From positions 468,991 through 532,990 of the forward strand of contig NZ_BSQG01000003.1 of assembly GCF_030268225.1 (NCBI RefSeq): DNA of 64,000 nt. Direction: 5' to 3'. Position 1 is the first letter of the stretch. Each line of letters begins with the position of its first letter. Made by a program: the position numbers and the translations under genes. Shown here one piece after another: positions 49,956 through 59,020 of the stretch. The notes beneath the pieces are model-generated. The model saw nothing but the letters and a program-made list of their open reading frames with translations. It searched no databases and was not told where the DNA came from. This DNA comes from Nocardiopsis ansamitocini (lineage in GTDB: Bacteria; Actinomycetota; Actinomycetes; Streptosporangiales; Streptosporangiaceae).

Positions 49956-51653
49956 ATGACTACGCCTGAGCCCCAGCACCCGGACCCGGGTGCCAACGCC
50001 ATGACCGACCGGTTCCGCGATGTGGCCGAGAAAGTCCTCGACCGGCTGCTCTTTGATGATCCCGAGTGGGCGGACGGGCTCGGTGACCACCGTTTCGCCG
50101 ACCGCCTCCCCGACTACTCCGAGGGGGCCCTGGCCGACCGCGCCGACACCCTCGCCGACGCCCTTCGCGCCCTCGACGACATCGACGACACGCTTCTGTC
50201 CACTGCCGACCAGGTCGACCTGGAGACCCTGCGGACCAGGGTCAGCGCGGACCGATGGCGGCTGACCGAACTGCGCCCGCACGACTGGGACCCCCTCCAT
50301 CTGCTTCCCGGCGACGCGTTGTCCACCCTGGTGGGCCGCGACCGGCTGCCGCGGGCCGAGCGTCTGGACGCCCTGGCCGCACGGTGCGCCGCGATACCGG
50401 ACTTCCTGCGCCACGCCCGCGAGCGGCTGGCGAGCGGCCCGGGAATGCCCCGGGTGCACGTGGAGACCGCGATCGGCCGGACACACGGCGCGGTCGGACT
50501 GTTGGGGGAAGAACTCGACCGGCTGCTGGCCGGTCCCACCGCGCCGCCGGCCGCCTTGGGGAGTGCCCGAGACGCAGCCCGCCAGGCCCTGACCGAGCAC
50601 GCCGAGTGGCTGGCAGCCGAGGCCCCCGCGGCAACGGCCGACCCACGCCTCGGAGCCCGGGATTACGCCGCGCAACTCTGGTACGCCCTCGACTCGCCGC
50701 TGAGTCCCGAGACCCTGCTCACCCGTGCCGAGAGCGATCTCATCGCCACCGAGGACGAGATCGCCGAGGTAGCCGCCGAGTACGACGCGCGGGCGCGCTA
50801 TCCGGGGCAGGTCCGCGAAGTCCTGGACCGACTCGCCGTCAAGGGCGCCACGAACGCGGCGGACGTGCGCTCACTGTGCGAGCGTGCGCTGGAACACCTG
50901 CGCACGCGGACCGACGACCTGGGCCTGGTCAGTGTCACCGACGATCCGGTACGCGTCATCGACATGCCCGAGACGCGTCGGGGTGTGGCGGTGGCCTATT
51001 GCGACCCGCCCGGGCCGCTCGGCCCCGCGGGTGCCGCGCCCACCCTGGTGGCGGTCGCCCCACCGCCCGAGGACTGGCCGGTCGAGCGGCAGGAATCCTT
51101 CTACCGCGAGTACAACGCCTACATGCTGCGCAACTTGATGGTGCACGAGGGCACCCCCGGTCACGCCCTCCAGCTTGCCCATTCCGCCCGCTACCGGGGG
51201 CCTACCCGGGTTCGCAGCGCCCTGGGCAGCGGGTCCTTCATCGAGGGGTGGGCGGTCTACGCGGAGGAACTGCTCGCCTATGCGGGGTGGGGCGGAGGAG
51301 AGGACGATCTGGCACTGCGCCTGGTCCAGCTCAAGATGCGATTGCGGATGATCCTCAACGCGATTTTGGATGTGCGCACCCACACCGGTGACGTCGACGA
51401 GGAGGAAGCGCTGCGACTGCTGACCGAGCGCGGTCACCAGGAGGAGGGAGAAGCAGCGGGAAAGTGGCGTCGGTCCCTTCTCACCAGCGCTCAACTCTCG
51501 ACCTACTACGTCGGCTACCGCGAGGTCAACGACGTCGCCCGGGACCTCGCCGCTGCCCGTCCGCACGCCGACCAGCGAGCCGTGCACGACGAGATGCTGG
51601 CTTTCGGGTCCCCGTCGCCCCGTCACCTGCGCACCCTGCTCGGTCTGGCCTGA
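49956..51653 (+). CDS. DUF885 family protein (putative metal-dependent peptidase)
   Basis: A 565-residue protein with the DUF885 signature LRNLMVHEGTPGHALQLAHS (HEGTPGH at about residue 397), an HExxxGH-like zinc site, followed by FIEGWAVYAEELLAYAGWGG, which supplies further conserved acids. The N-terminal half is helical (FDDPEWADGLGDHRFADRLP). DUF885 members are thought to be metallopeptidases; the substrate is not known and no signal peptide is present. Start: ATG at 49956; a second ATG at 50001 (MTDRFRDVAEKVL) is possible. Confidence 0.88.
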   Translation: MTTPEPQHPDPGANAMTDRFRDVAEKVLDRLLFDDPEWADGLGDHRFADRLPDYSEGALADRADTLADALRALDDIDDTLLSTADQVDLETLRTRVSADRWRLTELRPHDWDPLHLLPGDALSTLVGRDRLPRAERLDALAARCAAIPDFLRHARERLASGPGMPRVHVETAIGRTHGAVGLLGEELDRLLAGPTAPPAALGSARDAARQALTEHAEWLAAEAPAATADPRLGARDYAAQLWYALDSPLSPETLLTRAESDLIATEDEIAEVAAEYDARARYPGQVREVLDRLAVKGATNAADVRSLCERALEHLRTRTDDLGLVSVTDDPVRVIDMPETRRGVAVAYCDPPGPLGPAGAAPTLVAVAPPPEDWPVERQESFYREYNAYMLRNLMVHEGTPGHALQLAHSARYRGPTRVRSALGSGSFIEGWAVYAEELLAYAGWGGGEDDLALRLVQLKMRLRMILNAILDVRTHTGDVDEEEALRLLTERGHQEEGEAAGKWRRSLLTSAQLSTYYVGYREVNDVARDLAAARPHADQRAVHDEMLAFGSPSPRHLRTLLGLA

Positions 51654-51666
51654 GGCGGCGGTGACC

Positions 51667-51696
51667 GGTCGCCGCACATCCGGATGTGCGGCGACC
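51667..51696. terminator. Hairpin after the DUF885 gene
   Basis: A perfect 30-bp palindrome (left half GGTCGCCGCACATCC), about 13-15 bp of stem, starting 13 bases after the DUF885 stop. No T tract follows. Confidence 0.8.
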
Positions 51697-51834
51697 AGAC
51701 CCGACGGGGTGGGCGGGCCGCGGTGCCCGCGGAGAGGGCCTTGGTCCCTTACCCGTGACTTATCTCGGTTTCCCTAGATTCCTCAGGCCAGTGTCGATAC
51801 TCCACCACCCCGCTGCCTCGGAGTCAGAAACCTT

Positions 51835-52680
51835 ATGACCACGGACCTCATCATTGGATTTCTGACGCTGACAGTGTTGGAGATCGTGTTAGGGATCGAC
51901 AACCTCGTCTTCATCTCGATCCTGTCCAACAAGCTTCCCGAGCATCAGCGCGAGAAAGCGCGCAAGCTCGGCATCGCCCTGGCGCTGATCACCCGCCTGG
52001 CGCTCCTGGCCTCGATCAGTTGGATCGTGCAGCTCACCGAACCGCTGTTCTCGGTCGCCGGGTTCGAGTTCTCCGGGCAGGCGCTGATCCTGCTCGTGGG
52101 CGGGTTCTTCCTGCTCGCCAAGGGCACCTACGAAATCCATGAGAGCCTCGAAGGCGACCACGGGCACAAGGCATCCACGACCGGTGCGGTCTTCGGTGTC
52201 GTGGTCGCACAGATCGTCGCCCTCGACCTGGTCTTCTCCCTCGATTCCGTGATCACCGCAGTGGGGATGATCGACCCCGAGGGGTTGGGCATCTGGGTGA
52301 TGGTGGCCGCCGTGGTCATCGCCGTCATCGTCATGCTGGTCTCGGCCAACCCGTTGGCCCGGTTCGTCAACGACCACCCCACGGTCAAAATGCTGGCCCT
52401 TGCGTTCCTGCTGCTCATCGGCATGAGCCTGGTGGCAGAGGGCTTCGGCTTCCACATCGAGAAGGGCTTCATCTACACCGCGATGGGCTTCTCGCTCTTC
52501 GTCGAGGTCCTCAACCTCCTGGCCGGTCGGCGCCGTCGCAAGAAGCGCGAACTGGCCGGAGCCGAGCCGGTCAGACTGCACAACCGCTTCGTCCCGGCCC
52601 GCCAGGGAGCAGTCGCCACCACGGTCGCCGCCTCCCCGACTGCCGAGGAGGGGCGGCCCTCCGCCTCCGAGACGCCGTAG
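51835..52680 (+). CDS. TerC family integral membrane protein
   Basis: A 281-residue membrane protein of the TerC group, which acts in metal (manganese) export or metalation of exported enzymes. The acidic membrane motifs are [20 protein letters not shown] at the N-terminus and [20 protein letters not shown] in the middle; the helix [20 protein letters not shown] follows. The C-terminal 45 residues are a disordered Arg/Pro/Ala tail beyond the usual family length. The upstream 180 bases contain no yybP-ykoY-like manganese riboswitch I could recognise. Confidence 0.93.
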   Translation: MTTDLIIGFLTLTVLEIVLGIDNLVFISILSNKLPEHQREKARKLGIALALITRLALLASISWIVQLTEPLFSVAGFEFSGQALILLVGGFFLLAKGTYEIHESLEGDHGHKASTTGAVFGVVVAQIVALDLVFSLDSVITAVGMIDPEGLGIWVMVAAVVIAVIVMLVSANPLARFVNDHPTVKMLALAFLLLIGMSLVAEGFGFHIEKGFIYTAMGFSLFVEVLNLLAGRRRRKKRELAGAEPVRLHNRFVPARQGAVATTVAASPTAEEGRPSASETP

Positions 52681-52781
52681 GGCGTTGCCGTTGTCGCCGC
52701 GCTGTCGGGGTGCCCGACGGCGCGGCGACACCGCCCCGTCCTATGCTGGCGTGGAGGCGAAGAGGAGAGGTGGGCGAGTCG

Positions 52782-53351
52782 GTGAGCAGCACCCAGCACG
52801 ACGTTTCGGACACCGGTGCCGGAGAGGAGCAGCCGCATGATCCCGACGGTTTCCAGCGGCTGTGGACCCCCCACCGAATGGCCTACATCAAGGGCGAGAA
52901 CAAACCGACCGGATCGGCGCCGGAGGACGGTTGCCCCTTCTGCCGTGCGCCCTCGCTCCCCGATGACGAGGGACTGGTGCTCGCGCGTGGCACCAAAGCG
53001 TTCGCGCTGCTCAACCTCTATCCGTACAACAGCGGTCATCTGATGGTCTGCCCCTACCGCCACGTCGCCGACTACACCGAACTCGACCCCCGAGAGGCGG
53101 CCGAGGTCGCGGAGCTCACCAAGGCCGGGATCACCGCGTTGCGCACGACCGCCGGTCCCCACGGCTTCAACGTCGGGATGAACCTGGGGACCGCGGCGGG
53201 AGCGGGTATCGCCGCGCATCTGCACCAGCACGTCGTCCCGCGCTGGGGCGGTGACACCAATTTCATGCCGGTGGTCGGTCGGACCAGGGTGCTGCCCCAA
53301 TTGCTGACCCAGACGCGGGAGCTGTTGGCCGAGCATTGGCCTGCGCCATGA
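52782..53351 (+). CDS. HIT-family hydrolase (Ap4A phosphorylase-like)
   Basis: A 189-residue histidine triad protein acting on nucleotides such as diadenosine tetraphosphate. GCPFCRAPSLPDDEGLVL, LLNLYPYNSGHLMVCPYRHV and AHLHQHVVPRWGGDTNFMPV (HxHxH) are the family core. It corresponds to Mycobacterium tuberculosis Rv2613c, known as an Ap4A phosphorylase, and heads the same gene order. The GTG at 52782 is chosen with GAGGAGAGG upstream; GTG 52770 is an alternative. The stop overlaps the next start. Confidence 0.93.
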   Translation: MSSTQHDVSDTGAGEEQPHDPDGFQRLWTPHRMAYIKGENKPTGSAPEDGCPFCRAPSLPDDEGLVLARGTKAFALLNLYPYNSGHLMVCPYRHVADYTELDPREAAEVAELTKAGITALRTTAGPHGFNVGMNLGTAAGAGIAAHLHQHVVPRWGGDTNFMPVVGRTRVLPQLLTQTRELLAEHWPAP

Positions 53352-53731
53352 GCGCTGTATCGCCGGTCCTCGTCTACGACGGCGACTGCGCCTTCTGCAC
53401 CGTCGCTGCCCAGGCAGGCCAGCGCCACATCACCGGGGGAGGCCCCGTCGTGTGGCGGCCCTGGCAGTTCTGCGAGCTGTCCACTCCTTTGGAGGAGCGC
53501 GCGCAACGCGAGATCCTGCTGCTGCACCCCGACGGCCGCCGGGTATGGGGTGGCGTCGACGCGGTGGCCGTCCTGCTCCTCAACAGCCCGCACCGCTACT
53601 GGTGGCCGCTGGGGTCCCTGCTGCGGCGGCCTGTTGCCAGGGGCTTCGGGGGCGCCGTCTACCGCTGGACGGCCCGCAACCGATACCGGCTGCCCGGCGG
53701 GACTCCCGCCTGCCAACTGCACAGTGACTGA
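53348..53731 (+). CDS. DCC family thiol-disulfide oxidoreductase-like protein (DUF393)
   Basis: A 127-residue protein with VYDGDCAFCTVAAQAGQRHI, the CxxC motif of the DCC family, named for Asp-Cys-Cys; VDAVAVLLLNSPHRYWWPLG follows. Such proteins are thioredoxin-fold-like, but the role is unproven. The ATG overlaps the HIT stop (ATGA). This gene is absent from the mycobacterial version of the operon as I remember it, so it is an insertion into the HIT-pgsA pair here. Confidence 0.88.
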   Translation: MSAVSPVLVYDGDCAFCTVAAQAGQRHITGGGPVVWRPWQFCELSTPLEERAQREILLLHPDGRRVWGGVDAVAVLLLNSPHRYWWPLGSLLRRPVARGFGGAVYRWTARNRYRLPGGTPACQLHSD

Positions 53732-53797
53732 GGGCCGCGCGTTTCGGCGCGCTCGGTGCGCCGGAACACCGCGAGCGCTCTACGATCTGAAGAAGTC

Positions 53798-54433
53798 ATG
53801 CTGAGAATTCTGCGTCCCGTCATCGCCCGCCTACTGCGACCCGTCGGCCGCGGCCTCGCCCAGCTCGGTGTCAGCCCCGACATGATCACGATCGTGGGCA
53901 CCATCGGCGTCGTCGTGAGTGCGTTCGCCTTCTACCCTCGCGGAGAGCTCTACCTCGGGACCGTCGCTGTCACGGTCTTCGTGCTGTTCGACATGCTCGA
54001 CGGAGCGGTTGCCCGGGCCGGCGACGTCGAGAGCCGTTGGGGGGCCTTCCTGGACTCGACCCTCGACCGGCTCGCCGACGCCGCCATCTTCGCCGCGCTG
54101 CTCATGTGGTTCATCAGCGACGGCCACGATGAGCCGCTTGCCTGGCTCACGATGTTCTGCCTGATCAGTGGGTTTGGTGTGTCCTACATCAAGGCCAGGG
54201 CAGAGGCACTGGGAGCCAACTGCGACGTCGGTATCGCCGAGCGGACCGAACGACTGATCATCACGTTGGTCTCCGTCGGCCTCGCGGGGTTGGGCGTTCC
54301 CTACGTTCTCGCCGGCGGGCTCTGGGTGCTCGCGATCCTCAGCGCAATCACCATCGTCCAGCGCCTCGTGGAGACCCGTAACCGGTTGACCGAGCCCAGT
54401 CCCACGTACGGCGCCACCGAACCGAAGGGCTGA
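53798..54433 (+). CDS. pgsA: CDP-alcohol phosphatidyltransferase, probable phosphatidylinositol-phosphate synthase
   Basis: A 211-residue membrane enzyme that makes the inositol phospholipid anchor (CDP-diacylglycerol plus inositol phosphate). The signature DMLDGAVARAGDVESRWGAF, ending LDSTLDR, matches DGxxAR-x8-GxxxDxxxD completely, giving metal ligands. Six membrane helices are expected. It is followed by PatA and PimA, as in Mycobacterium tuberculosis (pgsA1, Rv2612c), which supports the inositol assignment over phosphatidylglycerol phosphate synthase. Start at 53798 with MLRILRPVIARLLRP. Confidence 0.92.
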   Translation: MLRILRPVIARLLRPVGRGLAQLGVSPDMITIVGTIGVVVSAFAFYPRGELYLGTVAVTVFVLFDMLDGAVARAGDVESRWGAFLDSTLDRLADAAIFAALLMWFISDGHDEPLAWLTMFCLISGFGVSYIKARAEALGANCDVGIAERTERLIITLVSVGLAGLGVPYVLAGGLWVLAILSAITIVQRLVETRNRLTEPSPTYGATEPKG

Positions 54434-54443
54434 GCACTCCGCT

Positions 54444-55349
54444 ATGGGAGATCGCACCACCACGGCCGCCTACACGCTGGGTTGGACGCTGATTCGCCAC
54501 GTCCCCGAGCGCTCCGGTCGTTGGGCTTTCACCAAACTCGCCGATCACGCCTGGCGTCACCGGTTGGGCGGTGTCCGGCAGTTGGAGGCCAACCTCCGTC
54601 GGCTGGTCGGCCCCGACGCCTCCCTGGCCGAGCTCCGAGCGTTGTCCAGGGCGAGCATGCGCTCCTACATGCGCTATTGGTACGAGTCCTTCCGGCTGCC
54701 CGCTATGGGGCGGGACCTCATCGCGGACCGCACCCGAAGTACCGGGATCGACGCACTGGAAGCCCACATCGCCGCAGGCCGGGGAGTGGTCGCAGCACTG
54801 CCGCACATGGGCAACTGGGACCACGCCGGAGCGTGGATGACGGTGCGCGGGACCCGGTTGACCACCGTTGCCGAGCGATTGCGGCCGGAGAGCCTCTTCG
54901 AGAAGTTCGTGGGTTTTCGCGAGGAACTGGGGATGGAGGTGCTGCCGCTCACCGGAGGACCGTCCAGTGCGGCCGGGACGTTGGCACGCCGACTGCGTGC
55001 GGGCGGCCTGGTCTGCCTGCTCGCCGATCGCGACCTCACCGAGTCCGGCATCGAGGTGACCTTCTTCGGCGAATCCGCGCGGATGCCCGCGGGACCGGCT
55101 GCGCTGGCCCTTCGCACCGGCGCCGCGCTTTTGCCCGTTTCGCTATGGTTTGACGGTCCGTGCTGGGGTATTCGGGTGCATGCGGAGATCGCGCCGCCCG
55201 CGGAAGGCGACCGGTCGGAGAAGACCCGCGCCATGACACAGGAACTCGCGACGGTGTTCGAGAGCGAGATCGCCGAGCACCCGGAGGACTGGCACATGCT
55301 GCAACGAGTGTTCACCGCCGATCTCGACCCCGAACCGCGGCGGCGGTGA
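54444..55349 (+). CDS. patA: Phosphatidylinositol mannoside acyltransferase (LpxL/HtrB family)
   Basis: A 301-residue inner-face membrane acyltransferase that attaches a fatty acid to the mannose of PIM, by analogy with mycobacterial PatA (Rv2611c). The LpxL-family catalytic H(x4)D/E is visible in VVAALPHMGNWDHAGAWMTV, with LLADRDLTESGIEVTFFGES and ALALRTGAALLPVSLWFDG further on. It lies 10 bases after pgsA and overlaps pimA (GTGA). Confidence 0.93.
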   Translation: MGDRTTTAAYTLGWTLIRHVPERSGRWAFTKLADHAWRHRLGGVRQLEANLRRLVGPDASLAELRALSRASMRSYMRYWYESFRLPAMGRDLIADRTRSTGIDALEAHIAAGRGVVAALPHMGNWDHAGAWMTVRGTRLTTVAERLRPESLFEKFVGFREELGMEVLPLTGGPSSAAGTLARRLRAGGLVCLLADRDLTESGIEVTFFGESARMPAGPAALALRTGAALLPVSLWFDGPCWGIRVHAEIAPPAEGDRSEKTRAMTQELATVFESEIAEHPEDWHMLQRVFTADLDPEPRRR

Positions 55350-56503
55350 GTCCGATTCGTGTGGGCCTGGTCTGTCCCTACACCTGGGATGTCCCGGGCG
55401 GCGTGCAACAGCATGTGGGCGACCTCGCGGAAGCGCTCATCGGACTGGGGCACCGGGTATCGGTCCTCGCCCCCTGCGACTCCGAGACCGAACTGCCCCC
55501 GCACATCGTCTCCGCGGGCCGGGCGATCGCAGTGCCCTACAACGGGTCGGTGGCACGTCTGAGCTTCGGGCTGCGCGCCGCGGCCAAGGTCCGCCGCTGG
55601 ATCCGCGAGGGCGACTTCGACGTGCTGCACGTGCACGAGCCCGCTGCGCCGAGCCTGTCCCTGCTCGCCTGCTGGGTGGCGGAGGGCCCTATCGTCGCCA
55701 CCTTCCACACGTCCAACCCCCGCTCGCGTGCGATGGCCGCCTCGGCGACGATGCTGCGCACCGCCCTGGAGAAGGTCAACGGTCGGATCGCCGTGTCCGA
55801 GGCGGCCCGCAAGACGCTTGTGGAGCACCTGGGCGGGGATGCCGTCCTCATCCCCAACGGCGTGCTGGTGGACCGTTACACCGAGGCGGAGCCCCTCCAG
55901 GGGTGGCCCGGAGAAGGCGGAGCGATCGGTTTTCTGGGCCGGATGGACGAACCGCGCAAGGGGTTGTCGGTACTGCTCCAGGCGTTCGACCGGATCGGAC
56001 CGGATTTTCCCGGCCTGCGCCTGCTCCTGGCCGGTCCCGGTGACGCCGAGGAGGCGCGTGCCAAGATCGCGCCGGCACTGCGCGACCGGGTGGTCTCCTT
56101 GGGGCTCGTCAGCGAGGCGGACAAGGTCCGGGTCTACCATTCCGTCGACGTCTTCTGCGCCCCCAACCTGGGAGGGGAGAGCTTCGGCATCGTCCTCACC
56201 GAAGCGATGTCGGCGGGGGCGGCGATCCTGGCCAGCGATATTCCGGCGTTCCGCCATGTTCTGCGGGAGGGGAGGGCAGGACAGCTGTTTCCCACCGGCG
56301 ACCCTGCCGCGCTGGCGGCCGGCGCCGTGGAGCTCCTCCACGATCCCGATCGCCGGGCCGCGCTGTCTCGCGCGGCCCGTGTCGCCGTGCAGCCCTATGA
56401 CTGGAGTGCGGTGGCCGCGGACGTGGTGCGCGTCTACGAGGCCGTACTGCCCGAGCCCGACGCACCCGTGGTCGCCGCCCGGCCCGTCGCAGAGACGGGG
56501 TGA
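55346..56503 (+). CDS. pimA: Phosphatidylinositol alpha-mannosyltransferase PimA
   Basis: A 385-residue family 4 glycosyltransferase, GT-B fold, transferring mannose from GDP-mannose to phosphatidylinositol. N-terminal acceptor side: PYTWDVPGGVQQHVGDLAEA; donor side: FLGRMDEPRKGLSVLLQAFD and the C-terminal signature GGESFGIVLTEAMSAGAAIL, holding the E(x7)E catalytic acid pair. The GTG at 55346 overlaps the patA stop. It ends in a short Ala/Pro tail and is followed by a small membrane protein gene 4 bases later. Confidence 0.94.
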   Translation: MSPIRVGLVCPYTWDVPGGVQQHVGDLAEALIGLGHRVSVLAPCDSETELPPHIVSAGRAIAVPYNGSVARLSFGLRAAAKVRRWIREGDFDVLHVHEPAAPSLSLLACWVAEGPIVATFHTSNPRSRAMAASATMLRTALEKVNGRIAVSEAARKTLVEHLGGDAVLIPNGVLVDRYTEAEPLQGWPGEGGAIGFLGRMDEPRKGLSVLLQAFDRIGPDFPGLRLLLAGPGDAEEARAKIAPALRDRVVSLGLVSEADKVRVYHSVDVFCAPNLGGESFGIVLTEAMSAGAAILASDIPAFRHVLREGRAGQLFPTGDPAALAAGAVELLHDPDRRAALSRAARVAVQPYDWSAVAADVVRVYEAVLPEPDAPVVAARPVAETG

Positions 56504-56507
56504 GAGC

Positions 56508-57029
56508 GTGCTCTCCACGCTGACCACGGTGTTCGCCATTCTGGTGATGTTCTCTTTCTACCTCTCCTGGCGGGCCACCCGACTGGACCGACTGCACACC
56601 AGGTTCGAGACGGCTTCCGCCGCGCTGGACGCTGCCCTCGCCCGGCGCGGAGCGGTCGTGGGTGAGCTCGCAGGCGCCGCACTGCTCGAACCCGCCTCCA
56701 ACGTGTTGCTGGCCGACGCCGCCGCCCAGGCGCGCCGTGCACGTGGCCAAGCCGACCGCGAGCTGGCCGAGAGCAACCTTTCCCGGACCTTGCGCGTGGT
56801 GTTGGCAGAAGCGGACCTGTCGGACGAAGGCACCGGTCTTCTCGCCGAAGTGCACGCCGCGGCCAAGCGGGTCTACATCGCCCGGCGGTTCTACAACGAC
56901 GCGGTCGCCGCCACCCACGTAGCCCGCTCTTCCCGTCTGGTGCGGGTCCTGCGCCTGGCAGGACGCGCCGAACTGCCCGACTATTTCGAGATGGACGACG
57001 AATCGCCGGGGGCGGGGACCCTGGGATGA
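56508..57029 (+). CDS. Membrane-anchored helical protein, LemA-like
   Basis: A 173-residue protein with one N-terminal membrane helix (VFAILVMFSFYLSWRATRLD) and a long amphipathic helical region (RFETASAALDAALARRGAVV, LADAAAQARRARGQADRELA, LAEVHAAAKRVYIARRFYND), which resembles a LemA-type helical bundle. The function is unknown. It closes the HIT-to-pimA operon and is followed by a terminator; position corresponds to the small protein gene after pimA in mycobacteria. Confidence 0.8.
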   Translation: MLSTLTTVFAILVMFSFYLSWRATRLDRLHTRFETASAALDAALARRGAVVGELAGAALLEPASNVLLADAAAQARRARGQADRELAESNLSRTLRVVLAEADLSDEGTGLLAEVHAAAKRVYIARRFYNDAVAATHVARSSRLVRVLRLAGRAELPDYFEMDDESPGAGTLG

Positions 57030-57048
57030 TCCGGTCGGCTCCGTCCGA

Positions 57049-57084
57049 CGACGACCGTCGGGAATTCCCGATCGGCGGTCGTCG
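57049..57084. terminator. Terminator of the PIM operon
   Basis: A compound hairpin: outer stem CGACGACCG/CGGTCGTCG (57049-57057, 57076-57084), inner stem TCGGGA/TCCCGA, with a 4-base bulge. It lies 20 bases after the last gene. Confidence 0.7.
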
Positions 57085-57203
57085 TTCCACCTAGGCGTGC
57101 ACCACGCGAGCGCTCTTTCGCGGATGCAGTGGGCACGGACCGCCAATGGCCCGGACACCTTTGGTGTTATGTCCTGAAAGTGGCGCTCAAGGGAGGATCT
57201 ACC

Positions 57204-57260
57204 ATGGAGAACACAGGAGCAGGCGAGGCCGACGTCAAGCCCGTTCGTGTGACCCCATAG
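57204..57260 (+). CDS. Putative 18-residue leader peptide upstream of pdxS
   Basis: ATG at 57204 with a strong ribosome-binding site (AAGGGAGG, 7 bases upstream) opens [18 protein letters not shown] and a TAG, ending 31 bases before the pdxS start. The peptide resembles the variable N-terminus of PdxS itself ([17 protein letters not shown]). It could be a translated leader that tunes pdxS expression or a remnant of a duplicated start. It is too short for gene finders. Confidence 0.45.
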   Translation: MENTGAGEADVKPVRVTP

Positions 57261-57291
57261 GATCCTTCCCGCACTGAGGGATTTGAGAGCC

Positions 57292-58233
57292 GTGTCCACC
57301 CAGAACCTGGAGTCCGCAGCCGTGACCAACACCGTTGAGAACACGACCGAAAGCACGGTCGGCACCGCCCGCGTCAAGCGCGGCATGGCCGAGCAGCTCA
57401 AGGGCGGTGTGATCATGGATGTGGTGACGCCCGAGCAGGCCAAGATCGCCGAAGACGCCGGCGCCGTCGCCGTCATGGCACTGGAGCGGGTTCCCGCCGA
57501 CATCCGCAAGGACGGCGGCGTGGCTCGCATGTCCGATCCCGACATGATCGACGGCATCATCAGCGCCGTCTCCATCCCCGTGATGGCCAAGGCCCGCATC
57601 GGTCACTTCGTCGAGGCGCAGGTCCTGCAGTCCCTCGGCGTTGACTACATCGACGAGTCCGAGGTCCTCACCCCCGCAGACGAAGCACACCACATCGACA
57701 AGTGGGCTTTCACCACTCCTTTCGTCTGTGGCGCCACCAACCTGGGCGAGGCCCTGCGCCGCATCGCCGAGGGCGCGACCATGATCCGCTCCAAGGGTGA
57801 GGCCGGCACCGGCAACGTCGTCGAGGCGACCCGCCACATGCGACAGATCCGCAGCGACGTCAAGCGCCTGGGAACCTTGGACGAGGCCGAGCTCTTCATC
57901 GCGGCCAAGGAGCTGCGCGCTCCCTACGACCTGGTGAAGGAGGTGGCCACGCTGGGCAAGCTCCCCGTCGTGCTGTTCACCGCCGGTGGCATCGCCACTC
58001 CGGCCGACGCAGCCATGATGATGCAGCTGGGCGCAGAGGGCGTCTTCGTGGGCTCGGGCATCTTCAAGTCGGGCGACCCGGCCAAGCGCGCCCAGGCCAT
58101 CGTCAAGGCCACCACCTTCCACGACGACGCCGAGACCATCGCCAAGGTCTCGCGCGGTCTGGGCGAGGCAATGGTCGGCATCAACCTGGACGACCTCAGC
58201 GACAACCAGCGTTACGCCGGTCGCGGCTGGTAA
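57292..58233 (+). CDS. pdxS: Pyridoxal 5'-phosphate synthase, lyase subunit PdxS
   Basis: The lyase subunit of deoxyxylulose-independent PLP synthase, which joins ribose 5-phosphate, glyceraldehyde 3-phosphate and ammonia from PdxT. About 313 residues, (beta-alpha)8 barrel: [60 protein letters not shown], the active lysine loop [20 protein letters not shown] and the phosphate site [21 protein letters not shown]-terminal 30 residues are poorly conserved. GTG at 57292 is preferred; an in-frame GTG at 57322 and TTG at 57283 are alternatives. Confidence 0.96.
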   Translation: MSTQNLESAAVTNTVENTTESTVGTARVKRGMAEQLKGGVIMDVVTPEQAKIAEDAGAVAVMALERVPADIRKDGGVARMSDPDMIDGIISAVSIPVMAKARIGHFVEAQVLQSLGVDYIDESEVLTPADEAHHIDKWAFTTPFVCGATNLGEALRRIAEGATMIRSKGEAGTGNVVEATRHMRQIRSDVKRLGTLDEAELFIAAKELRAPYDLVKEVATLGKLPVVLFTAGGIATPADAAMMMQLGAEGVFVGSGIFKSGDPAKRAQAIVKATTFHDDAETIAKVSRGLGEAMVGINLDDLSDNQRYAGRGW

Positions 58234-58246
58234 CGGCCCCGCCGCG

Positions 58247-58282
58247 GGCCGGGAGCCCGACGACAGTGGTTCCCGGCCTTTT
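58247..58282 (+). terminator. Possible terminator between pdxS and pdxT
   Basis: GGCCGGGA (58247-58254) pairs with TCCCGGCC (58271-58278) around a 16-nt loop and is followed by TTTT. It would partly separate pdxS from pdxT. Confidence 0.5.
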
Positions 58283-58411
58283 CGGCCCCGCCCGCGCCAA
58301 CCAGGTACCTACGCCGGTGAACGCGGGCTTCGGCGTTCTACGGACGCCGTCCACACAGCCGGGCCCTCCCCGGGGAACGGTGATGAACGAGCAGTTGAGC
58401 GAGGTTGCCTC

Positions 58412-59020
58412 TTGTCCGCCACCCCCACCATCGGCGTACTCGCCCTCCAGGGCGACGTACGCGAGCACACGCATGCGCTCGAACGGTCGGGTGCCCGCGT
58501 CGTCACGGTGCGGCGCCCGACCGAACTCGACACCGTGGACGGACTTGTCGTGCCGGGAGGGGAGTCCACCACGATGTGGAAACTCGCCGAGGCTTTTGAG
58601 GTTTTGGAGCCGCTGCGCAAACACATCGCCTCCGGAATGCCCGCCTACGGATCCTGTGCGGGAATGATCATGTTGGCCGACCGCATCGAGGACGGCGTCC
58701 AGGGGCAGAAAACCATCGGCGGGATCGACATGACGGTGCGCCGCAACGCTTTCGGGCGCCAGGTCGACTCCTTCGAGGCGGGGGTGACGGTTACCGGCGT
58801 GGACGGCGGTCCGTTCGACGCAGTGTTCATCCGCGCGCCCTGGGTCGAGTCCGTCGGAGCGGGGGCCCACGCGCTCGGACACGTCGCCACGGGAGAACGT
58901 GCCGGTAGGATCGTCGCGGTACGACAGGGGGCGCTGCTGGCAACCTCGTTCCACCCCGAACTCACCGGGGACACGCGTATCCACAGGCTCTTCGTCGACA
59001 TGGTGAAAGGACACGCATGA
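58412..59020 (+). CDS. pdxT: Pyridoxal 5'-phosphate synthase, glutaminase subunit PdxT
   Basis: The glutaminase that feeds ammonia to PdxS. 202 residues, class I amidotransferase-like: [37 protein letters not shown] (oxyanion GGES), the nucleophile in [18 protein letters not shown] and the His/Glu dyad in [19 protein letters not shown]. It starts with TTG (58412), preceded by GAGG, because upstream in-frame codons lack family similarity. Its stop overlaps yebC (ATGA). Confidence 0.95.
   Translation: MSATPTIGVLALQGDVREHTHALERSGARVVTVRRPTELDTVDGLVVPGGESTTMWKLAEAFEVLEPLRKHIASGMPAYGSCAGMIMLADRIEDGVQGQKTIGGIDMTVRRNAFGRQVDSFEAGVTVTGVDGGPFDAVFIRAPWVESVGAGAHALGHVATGERAGRIVAVRQGALLATSFHPELTGDTRIHRLFVDMVKGHA

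Noticed and set aside
51697-51834. yybP-ykoY manganese riboswitch before the TerC gene
   Set aside because: The conserved loop sequences of that riboswitch are not visible in the short upstream region.
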